From contig JAJCYT010000022.1 in the NCBI GenBank assembly GCA_029262795.1, positions 1 to 40,460 on the forward strand: DNA of 40,460 nt, in the 5' to 3' direction. Positions 17,656-25,380 of the stretch are shown here, one piece after another. Source of the stretch: Candidatus Fraserbacteria bacterium (lineage in GTDB: Bacteria > Bipolaricaulota > Bipolaricaulia > RBG-16-55-9 > JAJCYT01). Below the pieces are notes generated by a model, which was not told the DNA's origin, ran no database searches, and worked only from the letters and a program-made list of their open reading frames with translations. The number at the start of each line of letters is the position of its first letter. Positions within the stretch are counted from its first letter, which is position 1. Made by a program: the position numbers and the translations under genes.

Positions 17656-18189
17656 TTAGGGTTTAAGTTTTTCTTGATATTTTTTTCTAATGTATTCTGG
17701 ACAAACAAATATGATTTTAAGACCAATCTCTTCAATAGCATCCTTAAAGCCCCACCACTTACTATCAGTAGCTTCTAGTATAGGTGGTTTTTCTGGATGA
17801 GCATTGGAAACTGCTAAGAATTTATGATCTGACTTATCAAAGCTTTTTAAATTTTTATGAGTGGGGAATTCATTATAAGAGTTACCTTTCTTAGTAATTT
17901 CTACTTGGTTGGATTCTAATAGTCCAAAACGATTATCGTGAACCCATTTCATGAATTTGTCGCCAGGCCCAGGTTGTCCACTCATTGATAATTGATCTCT
18001 ATATTCATCAAAAATTTCATTTTCAGTATCCAACACTAAAGCATTTTTGTTTATTACATGTTCAATAACATCTATGCAATCAAGAACACATTCTTCTAAC
18101 TCAAGGGGAACTTGGCTTGGGTTTACAGAAAGGTTTGCAGTTTTTGGAACATTAGTATCAATAACGTATTTTTCAGGGAATTGTTTCAT
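17656..18189 (-). CDS. PIN-domain-like nuclease, partner of the ATPase upstream
   Basis: A 177-aa protein of very AT-rich coding sequence. YVIDTNV places Asp11 and Asn13 as the first PIN motif; NEIFDEY supplies the central acid (Glu58 or Glu62), KSDHKFLAVS the third (Asp121) and ATDSKWW the fourth (Asp142). This is the Mg-dependent RNase-type active site of PIN proteins. There is no antitoxin gene of the VapB kind next to it. Instead it starts 3 nt after the stop codon of a DUF3696-type ATPase and lacks a good SD of its own, so it should be translated by coupling. The pair is best read as ATPase sensor plus nuclease effector. The target (RNA or DNA) is unknown. Confidence 0.72.
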   Translation of the reverse strand: MKQFPEKYVIDTNVPKTANLSVNPSQVPLELEECVLDCIDVIEHVINKNALVLDTENEIFDEYRDQLSMSGQPGPGDKFMKWVHDNRFGLLESNQVEITKKGNSYNEFPTHKNLKSFDKSDHKFLAVSNAHPEKPPILEATDSKWWGFKDAIEEIGLKIIFVCPEYIRKKYQEKLKP

Positions 18190-18192
18190 GAG

Positions 18193-19602
18193 TTATTCAG
18201 GTTGATTTCTCATAGATATTTTCTTTTTCATGGCTTCTTTACCTTGGGCTGTAATATCACCAATTTCATCTCCAAAAAAGTTTTTTGGCCAATTTCTCAC
18301 CATTCCAAACATGTCAATTTCAAGAGGGGCTAGCCGAGCAGAAGTTGTAGTGAATTCTGCGTTATAAGCTGAGATTTTTTCATGAGAAATAGAGTTTTCC
18401 CCTTTTGTTTGTGCTATTCTTCTTTGAAGCCTTCGTAAAAAATGCTCCGAATGTGTTTCAACAATAAGTTGAATATTTCGATTTTGGTTATTTTCTTTAG
18501 AATTGATTGCGTCGATAAAAACATCGGCAAGAGCAGCTTGAGCCCTTGGATGCAAATGTATTTCTGGTTGTTCCATAATGATAATGGAATTAGCTGGCGC
18601 ATAAAATATTTGTACTAATACAGGCAAAACTTGAGAGACTCCAAACCCTACATCTGGCAAATCAACGAAATCTTGAGAACCTTTAGTTCTAACTTTAACT
18701 TCATATTCTTGTCGTTGATCAGAAATAGGGTTAACTTTAAATTCTTCAATCAATTCCATCTCTTTCAATTTCTGTGCAATAATTTTCTCGAAAGGTTGAG
18801 TATGACGTTTATAACCAAGCCCAATTTTCCGATTACGAGCTGAAAGAATAGCTGCAATAGTATTTTCACCAGAATATCCAACACTTTCTGGCTCAAATCC
18901 GGGCCAGTGATAAAGTCTTTCTGTTTTGGTTCTCAAAGGACCTAAATAAAAAACTGAGCGAAAGAATTTTTCATGGGCAAGATTTAGCTCTTGGACAAAA
19001 TCAGCATTCTGGTGATAAGCAACTACCTCGTCAGGAAATCCATAAAATCTTACTGGAGGGCCTGGATACCAAACACGCCCTTGCTGTCTTTTTAGAGGAT
19101 AATGATCAACATTAACTTTATAGTTTGACTTTGATTGTGAATCACGTTCCATTCCTATGGCTAAAGACTCTTTGCCATCTTCTTTGTAAACCTTGTAATC
19201 TAATTTATCTACTACAGGTACATTTTGATCAGATGTGTTGGTGCTAACTAAGCCAGCAAAGGAGATACTTTTACCAGAAAAATCCTTATTTGTAATTGGG
19301 TCTTGAAATTTGAATGTTTTTGATAAATCCCAAATATATTCAAATTCAATCTTATTATTAATATCCCTATGAAAAACCATTTCTTGATATGATCCTAGTT
19401 GAACAACAGAGTTTTTACCTCCTGGATAAAAAACAGCTTTTCTATCAGGCCATTCTATTGTTTGACGAAGCATCATTAAAAATTGCCCGATACTAGATTT
19501 ACCAGAACTATTCACTCCAAAAAAAAGGGTAATTGGAGACATCTTGATAGATTTAGTGTCTTGCCATCCTTTAAAGTTTTTCAATCTAAATCTATTTAGC
19601 AT
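18193..19602 (-). CDS. AAA/ABC-type ATPase with C-terminal DUF3696-like region
   Basis: A 469-aa SMC/OLD-like ATPase. NFKGWQDT and FFGVNSSGKSS (Walker A, Gly29-Ser36) are at the N-terminus. GFGVSQVLPVLVQ resembles an ABC signature at about residues 315-330, IIIMEQPEIHLHPRAQ is Walker B (340-347), and LIVETHSEHFLRRL is the switch segment. The end, IDMFGMVRNWPKNFFGDE, matches the DUF3696 pattern. Such ATPases are frequent in phage-defence modules where they control a nuclease. Here the next gene, 3 nt on, is a PIN-like nuclease. AGAGGAG lies 8 nt before the ATG. The coding sequence is much richer in A and T than the neighbouring ALDH and VOC genes, which suggests horizontal acquisition. Confidence 0.85.
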   Translation of the reverse strand: MLNRFRLKNFKGWQDTKSIKMSPITLFFGVNSSGKSSIGQFLMMLRQTIEWPDRKAVFYPGGKNSVVQLGSYQEMVFHRDINNKIEFEYIWDLSKTFKFQDPITNKDFSGKSISFAGLVSTNTSDQNVPVVDKLDYKVYKEDGKESLAIGMERDSQSKSNYKVNVDHYPLKRQQGRVWYPGPPVRFYGFPDEVVAYHQNADFVQELNLAHEKFFRSVFYLGPLRTKTERLYHWPGFEPESVGYSGENTIAAILSARNRKIGLGYKRHTQPFEKIIAQKLKEMELIEEFKVNPISDQRQEYEVKVRTKGSQDFVDLPDVGFGVSQVLPVLVQIFYAPANSIIIMEQPEIHLHPRAQAALADVFIDAINSKENNQNRNIQLIVETHSEHFLRRLQRRIAQTKGENSISHEKISAYNAEFTTTSARLAPLEIDMFGMVRNWPKNFFGDEIGDITAQGKEAMKKKISMRNQPE

Positions 19603-19656
19603 ATTTTAGCTCCTCTAGAAAGTGGTACAATTATTTTAACTTAAGAAAATACAGCA

Positions 19657-21177
19657 TCAATTTCCAAACTTAATGCCTTGAGCCAGTGGCAATTCCTTCG
19701 ACCAATTGATCGTATTCGTTTGTCTTCGCATGTAGGCTTTCCAGGAGTCGGAGCCGGATTCTCTGCCGCCGCCGGTGTCTTTTTCGCCGCCGAATGCACC
19801 GCCGATTTCTGCGCCGGAGGTGCCGATGTTGACGTTGGCAATGCCGCAGTCCGAACCCGTAGCGGACAGGAAGCGTTCGGCCTTTTTCAGGCTGTCGGTG
19901 AAGATCGCGCTAGAAAGTCCTTGGGTCACGGCGTTGTGCATGTTAATGGCTTCATCCAGATTGTCATAGCTCATAATGTAGAGAATGGGCGCAAAGGTTT
20001 CTTCGCACACAATGTCCAGTTGGGATGACATGCGGATGATGGTGGGCGTGACGAACTGTGGTCCCAAATCCTCCCGCCGCTCACCGCCACACAGCACTTC
20101 GCCGCCTGCGGCTTTGGCGGTTTCGATGGCAGCAAAATAACTCTCGACCGATTTCTCCGTGATGAGTGGTCCCATCAACGTGCCCTCGGCCAACGGATCA
20201 CCCATTGGCACTTGCTTGTAAGCTTTCACCAAACTGTCCGTCAAAATGTCCACCACATCTTTGTGAACAAGCAATCGTCGCGTGCTGGTACAGCGTTGAC
20301 CTGTGGTGCCGACTGCGCCGAACACGACAGCACGGGTGGTCATGTCTAAATCAGCATCGTTCTCGACGATGATGGCGTTGTTGCCGCCCAACTCAAGAAT
20401 CAATTTGCCCAGGCGACCTGCGACGGTCTGTGCCACATGGCGACCCACAGGAATGGAGCCGGTGAACGAAATTAGAGGCAAGCGTCGATCATTGATCATC
20501 TGCTCGCCGATGTCCACACCGCCCAGAGTCAAATTAAAAATACCTTCCAAATTGTTATCGGCCATCACTTTGTTGCAGATGTGCTGCACGGCCACAGAGG
20601 TCAATGGCGCGAGGGGAGATGGTTTCCAGATGCAAGTGTCACCACACACTGCGGCAATCGCCGCGTTCCAGGCCCACACCGCCACAGGAAAGTTAAAGGC
20701 CGAAATCACACCGGCCACGCCAATGGGATGCCACTGCTCATACATGCGGTGATGCGGACGCTCGGACCCCATTGTCATCCCGTAAAGCTGACGGGAGAGG
20801 CCGACGGCGAAGTCACATACATCAATCATTTCCTGAACTTCGCCATGCCCTTCGGCGCGGATTTTGCCGACTTCCAGGCTGACCAAATCACCCAAAGGTT
20901 CTTTGTATTCACGCAACGCATCGCCAAGCTGGCGCACCACTTCACCACGCGCGGGTGCAGGCATGTCGCGCCATTTCATAAACGCTTTGGTCGCCGTTTC
21001 CACCACACCGTTGAACTGAGCAGATGTGGCTTCGACCACCTGCGCAATCGGTTCACCTGTGGTCGGGTTGTATGAGGTGACGACATTGGCAGCATCGTCA
21101 CGCATCCAGTTGTTTGTTCCGGTGCAGACGCCCGCGTTGATGGATTCAAGATGTAATTTTTTAAGTAAAGCTTCCAT
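19657..21177 (-). CDS. Aldehyde dehydrogenase, ALDH7 (antiquitin / aminoadipate-semialdehyde dehydrogenase) type
   Basis: A 506-aa NAD(P)-dependent aldehyde dehydrogenase. LILELGGNNAIIV carries the general base Glu262, and GTTGQRCTSTRRL the nucleophile Cys296. GGAFGGEKDTGGGRESGSDS with the following WKAYMRRQTNTINW is diagnostic of family 7, whose members oxidise alpha-aminoadipate semialdehyde, betaine aldehyde or related semialdehydes; lysine catabolism is the usual role. No lysine-pathway gene is adjacent, so the substrate remains open. ATG at 21177 follows AAGGGGGA; in-frame codons upstream to 21243 are not supported. Transcribed divergently from the DUF1330 gene. Confidence 0.92.
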   Translation of the reverse strand: MEALLKKLHLESINAGVCTGTNNWMRDDAANVVTSYNPTTGEPIAQVVEATSAQFNGVVETATKAFMKWRDMPAPARGEVVRQLGDALREYKEPLGDLVSLEVGKIRAEGHGEVQEMIDVCDFAVGLSRQLYGMTMGSERPHHRMYEQWHPIGVAGVISAFNFPVAVWAWNAAIAAVCGDTCIWKPSPLAPLTSVAVQHICNKVMADNNLEGIFNLTLGGVDIGEQMINDRRLPLISFTGSIPVGRHVAQTVAGRLGKLILELGGNNAIIVENDADLDMTTRAVVFGAVGTTGQRCTSTRRLLVHKDVVDILTDSLVKAYKQVPMGDPLAEGTLMGPLITEKSVESYFAAIETAKAAGGEVLCGGERREDLGPQFVTPTIIRMSSQLDIVCEETFAPILYIMSYDNLDEAINMHNAVTQGLSSAIFTDSLKKAERFLSATGSDCGIANVNIGTSGAEIGGAFGGEKDTGGGRESGSDSWKAYMRRQTNTINWSKELPLAQGIKFGN

Positions 21178-21352
21178 GAAGAATTCCCCCTTGGGTGGCA
21201 AATCAAGTGGCTTAGTATATGCAACGGGTTGGGTGGGATTCAAAGGGAAACAAAAGAAGCGTGACTGTTTGAATGTTGAGCCTGACTTTCACGATAATGT
21301 TTGTTGTCTAAGTGTGTTTGAAAAACAAGAAGCAATACACCAAGGAGGCCCC

Positions 21353-21649
21353 ATGACTGCATATTTAATTGCGCTTGGTCAGGTCCACGACTTTAAACGG
21401 TTTGAACAATATATTGAAGGCGTGATGCCCACACTAGAACCCTACTCTGCTGAAATCATCAGCGTTGCAGACCCTGCCGACGTGCTGGAAGGAGACGCGC
21501 CTTTCCCAAGGGTTGCTTTGGTGAAATTTCCCTCCAAGCAGGATGCCATCAACTGGAAGAATGATCCTGTCTATGAAGCCGCAGCCGAACACCGAAGGGC
21601 TTCATCAGATTTCGTGTTTTACTTGGTGGATGACTCTCCATCTGAATAG
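21353..21649 (+). CDS. DUF1330 family protein
   Basis: A 98-aa protein with the ferredoxin-like DUF1330 pattern: MTAYLIALGQVHDFKRFEQY, a central VALVKFPSKQDAINWKND and a terminal FVFYLVDD. The family is small, cytoplasmic and of unknown function. ATG at 21353 follows a perfect AAGGAGG; the reading frame is open far upstream but that part overlaps the ALDH gene. Followed by a strong terminator. Confidence 0.85.
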   Translation: MTAYLIALGQVHDFKRFEQYIEGVMPTLEPYSAEIISVADPADVLEGDAPFPRVALVKFPSKQDAINWKNDPVYEAAAEHRRASSDFVFYLVDDSPSE

Positions 21650-21715
21650 AGATCAATGTTGAAGTGGCATTGCTGATTCAGTCCAGTTGTTTGTTAGAGA
21701 AAAATGTTTAAAAGA

Positions 21716-21748
21716 AAAAGGGCGTACCAATATTTGGTACGCCCTTTT
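21716..21748. terminator. Bidirectional intrinsic terminator
   Basis: AAAAGGGCGTACCAA (21716-21730) and TTGGTACGCCCTTTT (21734-21748) form a perfect 15-bp stem with a 3-nt loop, with A and T runs at the ends. It serves the convergent DUF1330 gene and the DUF11 surface-protein gene. Confidence 0.92.
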
Positions 21749-21781
21749 CGTTCGTAACTTGTTTGATTTTAATGTTGACAG

Positions 21782-24481
21782 CTACTCAGCAAATTGTGCC
21801 TGAGAAAGCTCTTTTCCACTGATCCAGTGATCGATGAGGACCTTGATCATTTTGTCGGTGATCACTTTGCCATTGGTGTTTGGCACGGGCTTGCCCATGA
21901 TCCAATAGTCAATGGCAGTCATAATCTCATCGTCATCAATGATGTCGTTGATGTTGGTGTCCAGCACTTCAGTAATCGGTGGATCGCCGAAGGTGAAGGC
22001 ACATTTGCTCACATCAATGTTGCCGAAGTTGTCCGTCACTTTTAGATCAATCACCCAGCGGCCCAACCCTTTAAACACATGAACCGGATTACGCACGGTG
22101 CCGCGAATGACTTCGGAACCAATGTGTGCAGAACAGCCAGAAAGATTGTTCTGGTTACAGGTGCCGCCGTCGCCAAAGTCCCACATCCAGTCAACAATAT
22201 CAGAGTTGTTGCTGGTTGATCCATCGCTCAAACGAACCACCAGTGTGGTGCTGGACAAGCGCGAAATGACTTCGGCTTCACAGCGTGCCAGTGGTGCAGG
22301 CGGTACTTCAACGATGGTTGGATCTGTCGGCGTTGGTGTGGTTGGATCGTCTGTTGGAATAGGATCAGTCACAGGGGTGTTCACAATCGCCTGGTTGGAG
22401 ATCCTGCTGGCACCTGCGTTAATAAACGCTTCGAACGTAACGGTGACAATCTCACCAGGGTTAATGGTGCCAACGTTCACCTGAACTGAGGTGTCGCCAT
22501 TGCTATTGCCACTGGTTACGGTTCCTGTGGTTGTGACCACCGTGCCGTTGATCAGTGAGGTGGCTGTGTCCAGAATGTCTGAGAAGACCACCCCTGCTAC
22601 AGAAACCGAACTCACGTTAGGAATACGAATCGTGTATTTAATGGTGTCGCCAGGGCTGAAGTTACCACTGCGATCAGCGTCCGAGCGCAGGCTCACTGTC
22701 TTGGTTGGTATGACCGGCGGGCCCTGTGGTGAAACTGGGGTAACGGTTGGATCGCCCGTTTCAGGTGTGTCTGGGTTATCCGTTGGTGTTGGCCCCGTCG
22801 GCGTGTTGACCGTTCCCTGGTTGGAAATCTGGCCTGTTGCACCAGTGATGACCACATCAAACATGATGGTGGCTGTTTCACCAGCAGCCAGCGCGCCGAT
22901 ATCCACATTCACAGTGAGATCACCTGCACTATTGCCAGTGGTGACACTGCCATGCGTGGTGGTCACGCTGCCGGAAATCAACGTGGTGCCAGGATCAAGG
23001 CCGTCCACAAAGCTGACGTCGTTGATGAGGGCATTGCCGATATTTGGAATTTCAATTGTATAAGTCAGGGTGTCGCCTGTGCTGACCACACCGTTGCCGT
23101 CGTTGTCACGGTTCAAGGTTGCGCGTTTGGCGGGCGAACCTAACTCTGGCGTTTCCTGAGGTGTCACCGGTGTATCGGTTGGATCATCCGGTGGGTCAGT
23201 GTCTGGATCATCTGTTGGGTCGGGTGGGTTACCTGGTGTGGTCACAATCCCTTGGTTAGATACTGTGCCCGTTGCCCCTGCGTTGACCGTCACATTAAAG
23301 GTAATGGTGACGGTTACGCCTGGATTCACGATCCCCACATTCACTTCCACCATGTTGTCCACAGGGCTGTTGCCTTCAACAATGACGCCTTGTGGGGTGG
23401 TGGTCACCGTGCCAGTGACCAACGTGGTTTTTGGATCAGGTACGTCGGTAAACACAACGCCAGTTTGAGGCGCGCCGCCGTTGTTGCTGATAGTAATCAC
23501 ATACTGCAACGTGTCACCAGGGCTGACTGCGCCACCGCCATCGGCATCAATGAGCAGGTTAGAGCTTTTAAGCGAAACAATATTTGGTGTCACTGGTGGT
23601 ATCACCTGACAGACCGTGGGGTCGTCGGGTGTGCTGGTACTGGGATCGTCCGTCGGCACGATGGTGCCTTGTAAATCAACAAATCCCTGGTTGGAGATGG
23701 AGTTCACATTGTTGTCCACCACCACATCAAAGGTAACCCTGACTGTGATGTTAGGGTCGACAGTTCCCAAGGAAACCACGACATTACTGTCGCCGGAATT
23801 GTTACCGGAAATGATCGTGCCTTGGCTGGTACGCACACTGCCAACCACCAAAGAGGTGTTTGAATCTGGGGTGTCCGTAAATACCGCATCAATCACAGAC
23901 ACCACACCGGTGTTTGGAATATCAATGACATAACGAACGGTATCGCCCTGGCTGATTTGGCCGCCGCCATCCAGATCGTTATGTAAGGTGCAGGATTTGG
24001 TGGCGTCCACGGACGGATTGTCCTGTGGATCAACCGGCGTTTCTTCTTCATTGGTGGGTTGGCCATTGACTGAGCCTTGGTTGTGGACCATGACGGGATA
24101 GGTGATGCTATCAAACACAACCACATCAAATTCAATCATGACGGTGTCACCAGGGTTCATGTCGCCAACTTCAACAATAATGCTGCTGTCGCCACCGCTG
24201 TTACCACGAGTGACCGTCCCCTGAGTGGTGGTCACGCTGCCATTAACCAAAGAAGTCAATGGGTCTGGGAAATCGGTAAATACAACATCTTCAATAACAT
24301 CAGGTCCGGTTGCAGGAATGGTCACTTTATAATGAATGGTTTCTCCTGCCACCACTTCAACGCCACCATCACTTTTACTCAGCGTGCCCAACTGTGCTTG
24401 CGCCTCAATACCATACCCCAATGTGAATATCGAAAAAATCAATAATGGGATGAGGTAACGGAAAACGTTCGATCTTAACAT
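21782..24481 (-). CDS. Secreted surface protein: five DUF11 repeats, PKD domain, dockerin-like calcium motif pair
   Basis: 899 aa with a signal peptide (cleavage near EAQAQ, residue 29). Five DUF11/TIGR01451 repeats occupy about 31-160, 163-300, 305-447, 450-590 and 594-728; each has D.DG.G..SPGDT(I/L).Y.I.IPN, DP.TSLV.GSV.TT.G.V..GNS.GD and a VSNQG(I/T)V end. Acidic Pro/Thr linkers (PTDDPDTDPPDDPT style) separate them. A PKD fold follows at about 730-832 (DWMWDFGDGG...LKVTDNFG). The C-terminus has two EF-hand-like units, DTNINDIIDDDE and NTNGKVITDKM, each followed by a DYWI/DHWI helix, resembling a dockerin. AGGGGA precedes the ATG. It is likely a stalk-like cell-surface or adhesive protein. 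No enzymatic domain is seen. Confidence 0.87.
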   Translation of the reverse strand: MLRSNVFRYLIPLLIFSIFTLGYGIEAQAQLGTLSKSDGGVEVVAGETIHYKVTIPATGPDVIEDVVFTDFPDPLTSLVNGSVTTTQGTVTRGNSGGDSSIIVEVGDMNPGDTVMIEFDVVVFDSITYPVMVHNQGSVNGQPTNEEETPVDPQDNPSVDATKSCTLHNDLDGGGQISQGDTVRYVIDIPNTGVVSVIDAVFTDTPDSNTSLVVGSVRTSQGTIISGNNSGDSNVVVSLGTVDPNITVRVTFDVVVDNNVNSISNQGFVDLQGTIVPTDDPSTSTPDDPTVCQVIPPVTPNIVSLKSSNLLIDADGGGAVSPGDTLQYVITISNNGGAPQTGVVFTDVPDPKTTLVTGTVTTTPQGVIVEGNSPVDNMVEVNVGIVNPGVTVTITFNVTVNAGATGTVSNQGIVTTPGNPPDPTDDPDTDPPDDPTDTPVTPQETPELGSPAKRATLNRDNDGNGVVSTGDTLTYTIEIPNIGNALINDVSFVDGLDPGTTLISGSVTTTHGSVTTGNSAGDLTVNVDIGALAAGETATIMFDVVITGATGQISNQGTVNTPTGPTPTDNPDTPETGDPTVTPVSPQGPPVIPTKTVSLRSDADRSGNFSPGDTIKYTIRIPNVSSVSVAGVVFSDILDTATSLINGTVVTTTGTVTSGNSNGDTSVQVNVGTINPGEIVTVTFEAFINAGASRISNQAIVNTPVTDPIPTDDPTTPTPTDPTIVEVPPAPLARCEAEVISRLSSTTLVVRLSDGSTSNNSDIVDWMWDFGDGGTCNQNNLSGCSAHIGSEVIRGTVRNPVHVFKGLGRWVIDLKVTDNFGNIDVSKCAFTFGDPPITEVLDTNINDIIDDDEIMTAIDYWIMGKPVPNTNGKVITDKMIKVLIDHWISGKELSQAQFAE

Positions 24482-24772
24482 GATCCCCTCTCTAACCTCT
24501 TCAAAAATATTTTAGTCTCTCTTTAAAAAAATAAGGATTAAGGCTGAGGATGCCTCCATCCTTTGCCCACAACTTTTTTAGACAACACAACAGTTTTACC
24601 CACCCTAAATTTTAAATGCAAGTGTTGTCCATTGTGGCAGGAAAATGTCCAAAAACAATGGAAATCAAATGAAATTTGTGAAGGATATTTTCTAATTGTT
24701 CGCACGACAATGATGATGTCCATAAAATCATGAATGATTTGAACGCACGCAACACATTTTTGGGAGTGTGAC
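24482..24772. other. Divergent intergenic region
   Basis: 291 nt between the DUF11 gene and the GNAT gene. It is AT-rich, has no coding signature and must hold both promoters. A small hairpin around GGATGCCTCCATCC (24548-24561) is the only structure noted. Nothing else is recognised. Confidence 0.4.
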
Positions 24773-25375
24773 ATGGCCCCATCCATTCAATTGAAGACAC
24801 TGACAGGCAAAAGCATTGAACCATTTATCCCTGATTTAGCGCGATTGCGAATAGAGGTTTTTCGGGAATTTCCTTATCTGTACGAGGGCGATATGGACTA
24901 TGAAAAAAATTATTTGAGCACTTACAGTCAATCTTTCGAAAGTTTTTTTGTGGTGGCCTTCGATGACCACGATGTGGTGGGCATGTCTACAGGGTTGCCA
25001 ATGTCGCATGAAACGGATGCGTTCAAAACGCCCTTTATTGATCGTGGTTATGATCCTGAATCCATTTTTTATTTTGGCGAATCTGTACTTCAAAAAAGCT
25101 ATCGAGGTCTGGGTGTCGGTGTTCAGTTTTTTGTGAAGCGAGAAGTTTATGCGCAATCACTGAAGCGATTTACTCACACCGCTTTTTGTGCCGTGGAGCG
25201 ATCTGAAAATCACGCATCAAGGCCGTCAGACTATCAGTCACTCGATACGTTTTGGCATAAACGCGGCTATCGAAAGCATCCTGAACTTCAAACAGAATAC
25301 AGTTGGAAAGACGTGGGCGAGGCTGAAGAAACCAATAAACCCATGATCTTTTGGCTCAAGAAACTCTCAGATTAA
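24773..25375 (+). CDS. GNAT family N-acetyltransferase
   Basis: A 200-aa acetyl-CoA-dependent acyltransferase. LARLRIEVFREFPYLYEGDM is the helix pair that opens this GNAT subgroup; FFVVAFDDHDVVGMSTGLPM forms strands 2-3; YRGLGVGVQFF is the acetyl-CoA pyrophosphate loop (QxxGxG/A variant). The acceptor is unknown. GGGAGTG precedes the ATG. It converges with the subtilase gene, with only 5 nt between stop codons. Confidence 0.85.
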   Translation: MAPSIQLKTLTGKSIEPFIPDLARLRIEVFREFPYLYEGDMDYEKNYLSTYSQSFESFFVVAFDDHDVVGMSTGLPMSHETDAFKTPFIDRGYDPESIFYFGESVLQKSYRGLGVGVQFFVKREVYAQSLKRFTHTAFCAVERSENHASRPSDYQSLDTFWHKRGYRKHPELQTEYSWKDVGEAEETNKPMIFWLKKLSD

Positions 25376-25380
25376 GATGA

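Noticed and set aside
17656..18189. PIN protein as the toxin of a classical VapBC pair
   Set aside because: There is no small antitoxin gene upstream; the upstream gene is a 469-aa ATPase. The RHH protein downstream carries a VOC domain and has its own operator, so it is not a plausible VapB-type partner.
21026..21352. Upstream extension of the DUF1330 frame
   Set aside because: It overlaps the ALDH gene antisense; a perfect AAGGAGG precedes ATG 21353, and the family begins there.
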